A DNA stretch of 64,000 nucleotides from Adiantum capillus-veneris (GCA_014529385.2 CM043942.1:23364491-23428490), one strand, 5' to 3'; shown: positions 18,661 through 30,219, numbered from the stretch's first letter. Translations and numbers: made by a program. Notes: generated by a model from the sequence alone, not told the origin.

Positions 18661-18992
18661 GGGAGATGGCTGAGATTCTGTTCAAAGCGCGCGTCAAAAC
18701 AAATCAGCCTCTTCCAGAAGGATGGATCCATACTGCTTGGCACTGTCATAAACTGGCCAGAACCAGACTGACCAAGGGCAGGCATACACTCTATGATCCT
18801 GACACCAAAACCTATCATTCTCTCACACCTTATGAGGTAGAGATGACCACAGAACGGCGGGATCAGCTGGAGCAGGAGGCCATTTACCGACTGATTCAGA
18901 AGGAGAATGCTGATGCTGGAACTTCTCAGGCACCAACACGGTCAAAGAGCAAGGGCAAAAGGAAGACGGTCCAATGGAAGGATACTGGGTAG
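18640..18992 (+). pseudogene. G1 post-pol ORF, part 4: basic C-terminus
   Basis: After a frameshift between about 18625 and 18660 the frame continues as YREMAEILFKARVKTNQPLP, then TAWHCHKLARTRLTKGRHTLYD, then LTPYEVEMTTERRDQLEQEA. It finishes with a basic tail (TRSKSKGKRKTVQWKD) and TAG at 18990-18992. The motif K-x-H-x-L-Y-D-P-x-T-x-T-Y looks like a structured small domain. The basic tail could bind nucleic acid or act in nuclear import. No known family is recognised. Confidence 0.55.
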
Positions 18993-19243
18993 TTCTATCT
19001 CAGAATTCGGGGGCGACTTTTCTTTTCAGCAGGCAGGGAGAGATGACCTTGGCCTTTTCAGCTGCCTCTCGCAATCTGTGAGCTTTCTAGAGCTCTGCAT
19101 CCTTCACCATCTTCTGGTGGATTGTCAGAGTCTGACATTGAGAAGATGGATTGTCAACATGAGAACCAGACAATGGATTTTTCCGTTCAACATCAGAACC
19201 AGACAATGGATTTTTCAAAAAAATTGGAATCTTGCCAAAATTC
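18993..19243 (+). other. G1 3' untranslated region with short repeats
   Basis: Non-coding region between the last stop and the polypurine tract. The phrase GAACCAGACAATGGATTTTTC occurs twice about 36 bp apart near 19162-19218, and GGATTGTCA variants occur near 19120-19155. Confidence 0.65.
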
Positions 19244-19260
19244 AAGAAAGAAGGGAAGGA
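19244..19260 (+). other. Polypurine tract of G1
   Basis: AAGAAAGAAGGGAAGGA is all purine and touches the TG of the 3' LTR at 19261. This is the plus-strand primer site expected for an LTR retrotransposon. Confidence 0.9.
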
Positions 19261-19730
19261 TGTAGACGGCTGGCGCGTCACCATGTGGGAACGTGTTCTT
19301 AGAAGATGGGCAGTGAATCACTTAGTAATTACTAAAGTAATTACTACGGTAAACCCGAAGCATATAAATAGGGCCCATTACTTTGATATCGGGTTGGCAA
19401 TTGTTATCACTTGTATTAGCACTTTGAGTTATAATTGCACTTGAGCATCAGTGGCAGTATTATCGGCTACACTTTCCCTCTCTGTAATCATATTCACTGT
19501 AATCTCAATCATGATATATATATATTCGAGTGATACTGACTTCTCAACAGTCTTTTGAATCTGAATCTGAACTTTACTCCAGTCTTTAAGTCTAATTCTC
19601 ATTTCAGTATTCATATTTCAGTCTAGTCACTGATTTCTGTCTAGTCTGCTGTCTGAACTCTTCCTACTCTAAGTAGCTAAAATCCTTCAACACTGGAATT
19701 AGCTGTCTCAAGAGATCAGCTCCAATTCCA
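19261..19730 (+). repeat. G1 3' LTR
   Basis: 470 bp, TGTAGACGGC...AATTCCA. Relative to the 5' LTR it has 11 substitutions (10 transitions, one C/G transversion) and a 2-bp insertion (CATTTCAG against CATCAG). The TATA box is at 19363-19370. Confidence 0.95.
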
Positions 19731-19735
19731 TCTTT
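19731..19735 (+). repeat. Target-site duplication, right copy (TCTTT)
   Basis: Identical to 8748-8752. Marks the right border of G1 inside copia A. Confidence 0.95.
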
Positions 19736-20458
19736 GGTTGTGAGACATGTGGTCATCTTTCAAAAGCGCTTAAGTCAAAGCTTGATCCTAAGTCACATAA
19801 ATGCATCTTTGTTGGTTATGGTGCAGATGGTGAAATGGGTTACATCTATGGCACCCAAAATCTTGTAAGATGATCGAAAGTTTGTTTTAAATGAGCCACA
19901 ACCTTTTAAGTAAATTGAGTAAATAAGAGTCACATTGGGGATGTTACCTCTAAAATAGTACATTAGAAATCTAGTGATATGACTTCCACTAGAAATGCTA
20001 CCTCTAAAATAATACATTAGAAATCTAGTGATATGACTTCCATTAGAAATGCTATGAATGAGCAAAAAGTGATGTGCCTTTCTTTAGAAATGTTATGAAC
20101 GAGAAAAAAGTAGTAGTTAGATGTTGAGATGCTCTATGAGAGTCTCACATCCACTTGAGCAATTTCAACAAGCTGTTGATTATGCTATGCTAACTGATTA
20201 CGGTGAATTTCCATCTTGCTCCCAAGAAGCCATGCAAATGGATGACAAGCTAAAGTGGAAGCAAGCTATTCAATATGAGTACGACTCAATTGTGAGTAGT
20301 GAGACTTGGAACTTGGTGAATATGCCCACTAGAAAGAAAAGCTAAAGAGTACATATAGATATGCTATGCCTAACTACAAGGTTATATTAGTTGCTAAGGG
20401 ATTTGTAGAATAGAAAGACATTGATTTGGATGAGATCTTTGCTGTGGTAAAGGCAATG
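19736..20458 (+). pseudogene. Copia A: integrase end and start of reverse transcriptase
   Basis: The first residues (GCETCGHLSKALKSKLDPKS, then CIFVGYGADGEMGYIY) are the conserved end of the copia integrase core. They continue the frame interrupted at 8752. After degenerate linker sequence, 20121-20345 encodes PLEQFQQAVDYAMLTDYGEF and KWKQAIQYEYDSIVSSETWNL, the usual lead-in to copia RT. Next come VILVAKGFVE, a TAG where Gln is expected, and KDIDLDEIFAVVK near 20395-20455. The sequence is cut at 20458 by the LTR of copia B. Confidence 0.85.
19945..20052 (+). repeat. Two-copy 54-bp tandem repeat in copia A
   Basis: GTTACCTCTAAAATAGTACA and GCTACCTCTAAAATAATACA start consecutive 54-bp units that both end in TTAGAAAT or CTAGAAAT. 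It lies in the integrase-RT linker. Confidence 0.85.
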
Positions 20459-20657
20459 TGCCTTAGCCTAGGGCTGGACATCCGGCATTCAGGTGGCCAC
20501 CCATCCACTAACCACACTTACCCTTATTCATTATACACATACATGAATAAGGAGCAATCTCACTTCTTCTCTTGAGAGGCTTGCTCTACCCACACACCAT
20601 GCATGCTCTCCTCTTCCCTTCCCCACATTGTGCACACATGCATTCATGCATTTATCA
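20459..20657 (+). repeat. Copia B 5' LTR
   Basis: Contains CTCACTTCTTCTCTTGAGAGGC and CACCATGCATGC. Aligns along its length with 30841-31031 with many substitutions, so the copy is old. Confidence 0.75.
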
Positions 20658-20659
20658 AT

Positions 20660-20670
20660 TGGTATCAGAG
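20660..20670 (+). other. Primer-binding site, initiator tRNA-Met
   Basis: TGGTATCAGAG two bases after the LTR end, the standard plant copia primer site. Confidence 0.9.
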
Positions 20671-20679
20671 TTTGGGTGT

Positions 20680-23600
20680 TCTGATCTCAAGCACTCCTCC
20701 CCACCCTATTCATGTGCAGTCCCACCTTGCAACTTCAATGGAATCTTGAGAGGATTGGAACCTCTATAAGAAAATTGGGAAACCATTAACATAGCTTGAT
20801 ATGAGCAGTTGCGTTTCCTTGTGGCTATGGCAACTTCACTTGCATGCGCAAGCCTCCCAACCCCAAGCTAAGGTTGAGGCATCTCTATAGAGAATTCGTT
20901 AGCTCTACAAGAGAGCAAGCAGGTGCAAAATAGGGTCATCTTGGACCTGCACAGGCAGAATCGAGAGCAGCATAGCAGAGCTTGAAGGATGCATAGAATT
21001 GAGCAAGCAACAAAGCTCCTAGCTAGCAACGCATAGGAGTTGAGGTAGCTAGGACTCTATAGGTTTTGTCACTGGTGAACAGATCAAAGCAACACATTTC
21101 ATTTTTCTTTAGAGTTTTGTGTGTGGTTGTGTGTATACACCCACACCCACATGTCACTTCTATCTATGGCTTATTAGTGGCTTACCCTATACGTGGAAAC
21201 CCCTGTCTATTAACTTATAATTTACACTACTAATTTTGACTTTTATGCGATCCATTAAAATGCACTCCACTAGATAATTTTAATGTGTAGCTCTCCTATG
21301 GGTCCCTGCTTAAGTAATGCTATCTGGTCTATTTTTTCCTCCCTATTTCTTTTGAGTGCTTGGGAGGTGCTACCCCTCTCCTATCCTGGGGGTAGCCCCA
21401 TGAGGGGAGTATACATTATTTCAATTTTTTTGAAGAATCATGAGAAAGATCTTGATTATATAGCTAAAGACACTATGCATATGCAAGAAATTACCCCTAT
21501 ACTCACTTTGTCAGTGATGTTTTATTTCGTTAGTAGAAAATTACCCTTAAAACTTCTTGTCAAAGGGTTAATATACCCTGGTGTAATCAAGTACATATTG
21601 TTAATGCATTTTGCTCCTATGGAGAGTGATGGCTTGTGCTGCAGACACTCACCCTGCCTACTGCATACTATGGGTTTCTTTGGTTCTCCATTATCTTTCC
21701 TCCCTTGTTGCCATTAACTCCTAATAGCATTACATAATAGCTGCATGCTTGGAATTTGGGCCGATCCTGTAAGCGAAACTTGGGGGGAATCTTTGTTTGA
21801 CTCTAGCTGGACAGCCATCCACCTTTAACTTTTCAAACAAAGGTGAGAGATTCAAATATTCCCCTCACTTAGCCTTGTTATGTGTGGTGTGTATCTGTGA
21901 AAGGGAATTGAGTGTGTGGTCTACCAATTATAGTGGTTCACTGCAATTTATTTTGTGTGGAGTGACTGGGTCTCCCTTCCTTAAGCTTTTCATTATGGAG
22001 CTAATCAAACAAAATAATACTTCTCAAGTTGGTGCCAAACTATTGATGATTAAAAACATAACCTTAAACTTGTCTCTTTTGTGGTTTTTGATGATGCATT
22101 ATGGGTTTATGAAATTTGGCATTGGGATTTCTCTGTTGATTATTTCAAATTGCTATAATGATGTTTTATTGTTAACCTTAGTTGTCTGCCAAACCTGGTT
22201 TTGCATGTTCTTACATTTTTATGGTAGAAAAAACCCTTGGGATTGATTGAGCAATGTGTGCTCCTTCCCGATGGGCATTTTTTTGTTAAAATTTATACTC
22301 TCGTGGGCTTTAGCTTCTCTTTCATAAAAAAACTTTACATGAGACAAAGTTGTTGATAGATCGTGCTTTTTAATTTTTGAGATATTTTGGCCAATTTTTG
22401 ATTTGATAGGCCTCGCATATAGTGAAATGCAAGGCCTATAGTGAAATGCTTGTGGTAAAATTTTCCACTTTTGAAACTAATACATGCTGCCTTTGAGCTT
22501 TGACATACTATACCCTATGAAAGGTTTAATTTGGGTCTTCTTGGATCATTTACTCCCTTAGGGTGTTAATAGGGATGCTTTACCTACTTACTGACAAACC
22601 GTTTCTCATGTTATGCATACTATAATGACTGCCATTCTAGAACCTGGCTAGTGTTGGGTATTTTTTATTAAGGATTGATTAAACTCTAAGCATTTATAGC
22701 TTATAAACTTTAACTATTGAGTTATATTGCACTACATTATTTGTATTGAGAAAATCTAGGATGGATAGAGTCTAAAATCAAGGAAATGCAGTTGATTGCT
22801 TCTGGCTTTTGGAGTTTTTGTACTACTTGGAGTTTTTTACACCACTAGTTTCTCTAGACTAAGCACATTAAGATATTGTGATGATTTCTATTACTAAGGG
22901 CTACTGGGTGCTTTTTCTACAACTCGGGAGCCCTCACATTTGTTAAATCTAGTATTTTATGGATAATGATACGATATTCACTAGTTGTGATTGTCAACAA
23001 GTAAAGTTGTGACTTTGGCATAAAGTGATCACTCGGGCATGGTTGGTTTACAAAATCATCTTGTTGATACTAGTTGTATAATGATCCTTCTTAGGACACA
23101 TGTAAAATCTTAGTTTTTATTCTTGTTTACAAAAACCACTAGAAACCGTAAGTGGTTTGGCAAAAAGGCTTCATGTCTTGACTTCTTTGGAATAAAAATG
23201 GGTAAAACACTTGGATCAGAAGGGGTGATGGCCTTACTCACAACTTAAAATTAATAAAAATACATATTAAATACTTAACACTTGATCAAGAGGGGTAATG
23301 GCCTTTTGATCTCAAAACTATGGAAGCTTCATATCATTTCTACTAAGAATGGATACTTGCCTCTTTTTAACACTATATGGATCGTAAGTATAAGTTAAAA
23401 AAGGTGTTAAGTAGGACAAGTAGCCACTGAATACTCTGATTGTGGGGCTTCTTCTCACCTTGAGCAAACTGGATGAACTATAAATAGTGAGGGTGCTTTG
23501 GCCCCTCATTTAGTATGTGGGTATATCTCTCTTTGCGTGTTCAAAGTAAGGTGTGAGGGCTTTGACATTGTGAAATCATGGAGGTGGTTGAACTATCGTC

Positions 23601-24400
23601 TCAGGTTGGTGTTCTCCTTGTTAATAATACCTTGATGACATACAATAATGATTTTGTACATAATGCACGAGAGAAAAACATCCTAATAAGGTGATAAGTT
23701 TAGTTTGTTTTTTCCTATTACATTTGGAAAATTATGGGTTTACATTTTTTTATAAAAAGGGCAGTTACTTCCTGGCTTGACTTGGTTTTTACAAAAAATG
23801 GGTGGGTATTCTGCCGCGACTAGGTACTGTCCATGATCTGGTTTTTAAAGGATGGATGTTAAAACACCATGGTTTGAAAAATCCAATTTTCTGAGACAAT
23901 TGGAGATGGGTTTTGAGGGAACTGATGGTTTTTTGTACATATAAGCCCATACTGATCACGTTGATGATTACTGTCTATTTTTTTGACTTTTTATTATGGT
24001 AGGTAGTTGGTTTTACATACAGTGGGTTATGATTCAAATAAAAGAAATTGTGGACTTGTGTATTGCCTTAATACACTATGGTTTGGGTTTTTGGAAACCC
24101 ATGCATAAACAAAGTCCTAGTGCTAGATAATGCCGCGTTCTGACTGCAAAAATGGGATTATTGGGTACTTGTTACTACCGTGATTCTGTAAAGATCTATC
24201 ATAATACTACGCAGCTTAGTGTTTGGGGTTTTTACGAGAGGTGGTATGATTTTCCCTTGACACTCGCTAAAAAGGTAATGGTGAGATTTGCCCCAAAGGG
24301 TGAGTATTACTTAAACCCCATTGTGGGGATTGTGGTTTGCATACTTTGGGATAACCTCTGATTCCTTTTAAAACCAGGTTCATGCCAGGCTACCAACGTA
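20680..24400. other. Unrecognised interior of copia B
   Basis: AT-rich. Open frames at 21283-21717 and 21797-22246 are hydrophobic and show no retroelement or host motif, so I leave them uncalled. The phrase CTTGGATCAGAAGGGGTGATGG (23209) recurs at 23281 and 26195 in variant forms, partly as a small hairpin (GATCAAAAGG...CCTTTTGATC). Nothing else is supported. Confidence 0.45.
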
Positions 24401-24408
24401 TCAAAAGA

Positions 24409-24655
24409 TGCCATTTCTAATGTTGCTTACTAGTGTGTGATAAGGTCTAACTAGATTAAAGCTAGGTTGATTGGATTTAGCAGTTTTTTTTCATATTTGT
24501 CACAACACTTACTAATATAGATTGAGGTAAGTTGGATACTGTATGCCCATGTGGGCCTGTGAGATTTGGTTTTTGCTTGATGACATAGCTAAGATTGATG
24601 CCTTAACCCAACAATGGAATTTTTATGGGACATATCTCAAGCTGTTGATTAGGTA
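24409..24655 (+). repeat. Direct repeat, about 245 bp, copy 1 (LTR-like)
   Basis: Starts TGCCATTTCTAATGTTGCTT and matches 25845-26095 over its length. Just after it is TATGGTACTAGAGCC, which resembles a tRNA-Met primer site with two transitions. This suggests a small LTR (TRIM-like) element, though it is not proven. Confidence 0.55.
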
Positions 24656-25279
24656 TCACCTATGGTACTAGAGCCCTAGAGGTTCCCAGTGTGGACGCTT
24701 TTCCTTGAAAAGCAAAAAACCCAAGGCATATAAAATAAGCACACAAATCTGAAAAGACTTTGGGGGGTCAAAGAAAAGGGAATAAGTCAGGCGATGATTT
24801 CATGAGCAATTCCTTTTATTGTAGCTTAACTGCAAGGTCTTCTAGGTATAGCCTTTAGTCAGCCCTCGAACATGAAATACTTGGCTCTCACGATTAAACA
24901 GCTTAATTGACCAGAGAAAATTGAGAATCTTTCCCATGGTATTAATACTTTACCTCTAGTGCCTTTCGACCGTTAAATTAGCAACCCCCAGGCTTGTTTA
25001 ATTTTTTATCTTTACAACTACTTATGCGTTTGGTTATATTACAGTTTAATGTTTACTGCTAACAAATTGTTTAATATTTTGTTACCAATCAATTAGTGTG
25101 CCTACAATTGCATATGCTTTTTAATTTTATATGAGAATGCAAGTACTGTGCAATTTTGGTTGATTTTGTAGTGATTAAAGAAGACTAAGGACAGTCAATC
25201 GCGGATACTCTTCCACCTCGACGAACAGGTTTCATCTCAATAGCTTTCGAGGATGGAATCTACATAAGGAAGGGGGGCA

Positions 25280-25842
25280 TGTCAACCCTCATGGACACCC
25301 TATCACCTTTGACAGGCGCATATTATTTATTTGATTGAGTCATGGACCTGGCTTCTCGGTCCAATAGGTGTGTAGATGATCGCCGATGAGAGGTGCACCA
25401 CTTATCTTGTTTTTACAGTAGTTTTGCAACGACCGACCACTGTGGGCACCCATGTGTGAATGGGTCAAACTCTTATAAAAGGTCCATTTGACCTAAAAAT
25501 CCTAATTCTTTGAGGTGTAAGCTAAGAAGTGCTCTTGCTCCATCTCTGTCTCCTTCTCCTTTGTGTGCTCACGTGTGTATGCTTGAGAGAGAGAGAGAGA
25601 GATAGTGATTAGTAAATGAGGCGGCATTTGCAACGGCGAGGTAGTTGCACGTGACATCCGTAGCGGCTCCTTCTTCTTTGCAGCACAGGATCCTTCACAA
25701 CGGAAGCATTGAGCGGTGAGTGACACACCATTGTTTCTTTGAGCTTGCTAGGACTGTCTAGTTGTGTGCTTGCAGCCTTTCAAGGCTCTCACACAATGCA
25801 CAGGCAAGTTCCCAGTCTTTGACACGTGCAACAAATCACACA
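25280..25842 (+). repeat. Possible lone LTR with polypurine tract
   Basis: AAGGAAGGGGGG (25266-25277) is a good polypurine tract. Two bases later TGTCAACCC could start an LTR that ends AATCACACA just before the 25845 repeat. It holds TATAAAA near 25475 and a (GA)n run. No partner LTR is seen in the window. Confidence 0.4.
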
Positions 25843-25844
25843 GA

Positions 25845-26095
25845 TGCCATTTCTAATGTTGTTTACTAGTGTGTGGTAAGTTTTAGCTAGATTAAAGCTA
25901 GGCTGACTTGATTTAGCAGGTTATTTTCTTATTTGTCACAACACTTACTAATATAGATTGAGGTAAGTCGGATACTATATGCCCATATGGGCCTGTGAGA
26001 TTTGATTTTTTCTTGATGACATAACTAAGATTGATGCCTTAACCCAACAATTGAATTTTTATGGGACATATCTGAAGTTGTTGATTAGGTTAATT
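25845..26095 (+). repeat. Direct repeat, about 245 bp, copy 2 (LTR-like)
   Basis: Second copy of 24409-24655, roughly 85-90% similar by eye. It shares CACAACACTTACTAATATAG and TTGATGCCTTAACCCAACAA. Confidence 0.6.
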
Positions 26096-27220
26096 TATGG
26101 CTTTATGGTACTTGTGAAAAGAGGTGTTAGGGCCTGGCAATATGGCAAAGTAATATTTGAAAAACTAACCTATGGGCTAATGTGGGGATTAAGACACTTG
26201 GATCAAAAGGAGTGATGGCCTTTTGATCAGAATGATATGTATGTTAAATATCTATTTAAGGGTTTATAAAAATTGGGCTATATAGAAACCATGCATATAA
26301 TTACCTCCAATCATTGGGATAATAAACTATTTTACAAAAAAACTAAAGAATTGGAAGACATGACCACTTTGTATAGTGGTTTTAAGTTAAAAGAGTTGTA
26401 AGTTGGACATGGATAACAACGGATATAGTCCGTTGACATCTGTAATACACATCCAAGGCTAATGAATCTGTTGTCTTGTTTGGATGAATGTAGGTGAGGA
26501 CTCTATCCTTTCTTGGATTTTTTTGGCTTCAAGCTATTATCTGTCCAAGATTACACTTGCTCTTACCACTTGGGAAGTACTTCTTTATTGGGTCACTATC
26601 ATTGTATACTAGAATGAGGCTTCATTCTCATATGCCATGTACAAAGATAATTCTAATACTGAGTTGCTTTTGTACTAATTTTTGCATTTTCTCTAAAGCC
26701 AACTGTCTATTGAATGTAAAATTTCATTTATGTCTTATTATATAAGTTAAAACAGCTACACACACACATACACGGGTAGAATTGAGCAAGCATTGGAAAA
26801 CGAGCAATGTTGTGGTCAATTAGTAAGGAAGTGTGAGGTTTTTAAAGCTTAGAAAAAGTGGAAATCAAGCAAGTTTTTAAGATGGTGCTGGAATATTTAA
26901 AGCTCTCTAGAGTTGGGGAAATGAATGGAAGCTTGCAAAAGCATTGAGGATAAAGAGCATTGTAGAGTGTACCAAGGGGGGAGCACAATGTGCAACAAAA
27001 TGGCGTCTTCACATAAAGTTTATGTGGTGATAAGAGAGTAGTTTTGGCAACATTTTTCAAGGCTTACAATAGCACTATGGTCAATTTAAAAAGGTAGCGT
27101 TAAATTAAAACCAATGCGTTGCATTTTTGTGAGACCTTCTATAGCGCTGTAGGAGATAGAGAGAGCAAGAGAAAGAAATGTTGGGAGCTTGCTATAGATA
27201 GTACTATAGTCAAGTAGGGC
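26096..27220. other. AT-rich non-coding DNA
   Basis: No gene or element end is recognised. An 83-codon frame at 26494-26745 has no motif. Confidence 0.45.
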
Positions 27221-27232
27221 ATAGTGTTTTCA

Positions 27233-27545
27233 TGTGTGTGTGTGTGTGTGTGTGTGTTACATACACACAGGAGCTGTACAACAAGAGGAAGAAGGGCATG
27301 TGTGCTCACACGTGGGCACACATACACACACACACACCCGAGTGTGTGTATGTGCACACATACACACACACGCCCAATTTTTGTACACACACACACACAC
27401 ACAGAGAGAAAGAGAGAGCATGAGCTCTTGGATTGTGAGTAGTATAACACACACACTTAGTTTTTCACACACACACACACATAGCATGAGCTCTTGGATT
27501 GTGAGTAGTATAACACACACACACACACACACTTAGTTTTTGGCA
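27233..27545 (+). repeat. Compound (TG)n/(CA)n microsatellite
   Basis: (TG)n at 27233-27258, then several (CA)n tracts to 27535. Within it GCATGAGCTCTTGGATTGTG is duplicated (27418 and 27484), each followed by AGTAGTATAACACACACAC. Confidence 0.9.
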
Positions 27546-27549
27546 GAGA

Positions 27550-27649
27550 GAGAGAGAGAGAGAGAGAGATTATTTTCTCTCTTGTTTATTGGTAGCTATT
27601 CCTCCATCATTGAGCCTCGGATTGTGGCTTTGGTGACCTTATATTAGAG

Positions 27650-27728
<79 letters not shown>

Positions 27729-28047
27729 AGATCGGCTCTCCTTCGACATAATTTGGCATCAGCTACAATTTTGGATTCTTCTCTCAACATCGATGAGCAC
27801 ACTCTCTCGCATCTTCGGCTTCTTGGAAAGCGGGCTAGCAACTTTGGTCTGGCAGCAAAAGATGGAATCGTCATGTACTTCTAGGCTTTGACATAGTGAG
27901 AGTGAGAGAGAGAGAGATCTGGCTCTCATCTTATGTAACCTTGATATTGGCTACCCTCCTCCAATATAGCTTCAACATCTCAACCAGAGTAGATTTTGCT
28001 CCAATGGTCTCTCCCAAGCATTTGAACCTCAACTTACCAAGAGACAA

Positions 28048-28102
<55 letters not shown>
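27550..28102 (+). repeat. (GA)n microsatellite cluster
   Basis: (GA)n tracts near 27546-27569, 27645-27727 and 28052-28102 are separated by unique sequence. Translations of these tracts (SLSLSL, ERERER) are not genes. Confidence 0.9.
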
Positions 28103-28105
<3 letters not shown>

Positions 28106-28199
28106 CGTCTCTCCTCTAGCCCGCATCTAGAGCGGCTCAGCTCCGACGTTGTCTCCTTGATGATTTTGTCTTTGACGGTTCTTCCTTTCCTACTTTGGT

Positions 28200-29430
28200 G
28201 ATACATATCTAACACATACTGGCTTGACCATTTTGGAGGGGATTTCCCACAAGTTAGTTAAGCTCTCAGATGGCGACCATAGGTGGCTAGTTATTCTATG
28301 TGTTTGATTTTCCATTGATGCACTTTTTTATTGATGATGTAGTGTGCAAGATTATAGGCAATTTTCTCACTAGATGCATTCTTTTCAAGGCAGACTATGT
28401 GGCACAAGTATTGTGCTCATGTATGACTATGTGGGTTACTTCAAAGACTCAATATTTACATCACAATTTTGTACATATTGCTATGTATGTATATGCGAAT
28501 ACAATGTGAGCTAGGTACAACATGCTATACACGGTTTTTGGACAAGTATAATTGTCCATAGAGCTACTCATTCAGGAGTGAGCTACATTGCCAGGGTTTT
28601 GGCAATTTATGTAACCCATATGTGGTTTTGCTATGAAGACACAGAGTGTTTGTTCATGGTTTATGTGGTTTTGGTAAGATTTTTAATATTTTGCTCAAAA
28701 TTTTAGGGAAACTCTATTTTTTTCCCCACCTTCTCACCATGCTTTCTATGTATTTGCAACTTACTCTTTGATGGTTTAGTGGTAGACCGTGACTCCCACT
28801 TAGACAGTGATCAAGTTTTTACTCTCATCTTTACATGTTTTGTCAGTTTCAGACATAGATTGGTGTCCTTGTATCCACTCTTTTAGGACTGATGTTTGCG
28901 TATGTTCATTGTGGCTAGAGGTTATAGGTAGTCATAGTTTTTTGGTTCTATAAGTTATGGGTACAATTTATACACAATTGTTACATTGTGCATGTAGTCT
29001 TGTAGGATGCATATTGAGTATCATGATCCCTCTATACTTATGCATATGGTTATGCGTTTCATGATGTGTTGAGAGCTCTTTATCCTAGTCTTGAGTTGTC
29101 ACTGCTCATTGTGCATGCATTATCACTTAGCGCTGTCTATGCATTGGCTGTGCTTATTTTTGAGCAGAGGCTAGACACTGATACTGTACATTGTTTTGGT
29201 AGAGCTAAATTTTTCATATAGGAGCATTGGATTGATGCATTGATCATGGTTATGATTGTGTAGTGGTCAAGTGATCTCCAACTTTGTTGCTATTTTTGCA
29301 TGGTTTATGGTTGAGCTTTTGATTGAGATTTTGCTCAGTTTACAAGGGAGACTCTTTCAGATTTCTCCAAGGATTTCTTGCCATAATTTGGTTTCTTAGC
29401 ATCCATATAGTAGATATGTGTGACGTTTTA
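28200..29430. other. Unrecognised part of copia B upstream of its knuckle
   Basis: By position this should hold Gag, but I cannot recognise a capsid motif. A short frame at 28300-28509 has no motif. Confidence 0.4.
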
Positions 29431-29439
29431 GAGTTTGCA

Positions 29440-30060
29440 GACATGACTCATGAGAGACGGAGGTCTCCTTCATGCCGATACTTGGATTGTTGGCATTGTG
29501 TTCACAGAGGGTACATTAGGTCTCATTGCTTTTGATGGAGGCAACGACAATGATGTATGAGAGATGCAGAGATGGTTTTGACACATGCTAGAGTAGTGGA
29601 TTCATATGCGAGTGATGGTGATGTCATGTTCACCTTTAGCATTCCTCCTACTTACATGTCTTTGAGAGGTGGCATTTCTCCCCATTGGTTGCTAGATGAG
29701 GATCTAGTTTTCCACATCACACCACATCATGAGTGGTTTACCACTTTCTCTAGTGGGAACTTTGGTTATGTATACTTGGTTGATGGTTCATCATTTGACA
29801 TTGTAGGTGCAGGAGATGTTTGCTTGTCATTACCTAGTGGTGCATCCTATACACTTTAACATGTGCGCTATGTTCCTCAGTTGAGATAGAGCTTGATCTT
29901 AGTGAAACAATTAGCAAATTGTGGGTGTTAGATACTACTAAAGAGAAATCTTTCTAGATGCAATGTAGATCACTAGTGATTTCCAGGGGAATCCATAGTG
30001 GCTTACTATGTCCTATGCATATATCTAAGGTATGAGAGGACACAATCTCGGCTTTACTGC
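29440..30060 (+). pseudogene. Copia B: zinc knuckle and protease
   Basis: CWHCVHRGYIRSHC near 29490 is a CX2CX4HX4C knuckle with Tyr for His, and a TGA follows soon after (29533-29535). The next frame (29557-29859) gives SDGDVMFTFSIPP, then WLLDEDLVFHITPHHEWFTT, SGNFGYVYLVDGSSFDIVG and VCLSLPSGASYTL. This is the copia protease and its downstream strands, with DED replacing the catalytic D-S-G. After a TAA the sequence reads HVRYVPQLR, a TAG, then SLILVKQL, the expected lead toward the GAG-pre-integrase domain. The element order matches Ty1/copia. It is not functional. Confidence 0.75.
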
Positions 30061-30219
30061 TTGATGTGATGAGCGAGAGACAAGAAATGTCTCCTTCATG
30101 AGTGAGCTCCACCATACTAAGAAGACAGTGCATGCATCTATGCAGGACATGCCAGTAGACTCTGTAGAGTCAGAGGTAGAGCAGCAGTGCTCTAGTGAGA
30201 CATAGCAAGTGTTTTAGAG

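Larger units (their letters stand above)
8753..19730 (+). mobile_element. G1: Ty3/gypsy LTR retrotransposon, nearly complete
   Basis: The element is 10,978 bp. It has LTRs of 468 and 470 bp with TG...CA ends, a perfect TCTTT duplication, a primer site, Gag with zinc knuckles, protease, reverse transcriptase, RNase H and integrase in Ty3 order, a long extra ORF region after pol, and a polypurine tract touching the 3' LTR. There is no chromodomain after integrase. The RT wording (FMDGYSGYNQ, MPFGLCNAPATFQRCMM, FMDDF) and the extra ORFs place it near the non-chromovirus Athila/Tat side (inference). The LTRs differ by 11 substitutions and one 2-bp indel, about 2.4%. Several frameshifts and stops mean this copy is not autonomous now. 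Confidence 0.95.

Noticed and set aside
21283-22246. Two hydrophobic frames of 144 and 149 codons as membrane proteins
   Set aside because: No signal peptide pattern, no family, AT-rich composition explains the hydrophobicity, and they lie in retroelement debris.
27139-27874. Several open frames rich in Cys-Val, His-Thr or Ser-Leu
   Set aside because: They are translations of (TG)n, (CA)n and (GA)n microsatellites.
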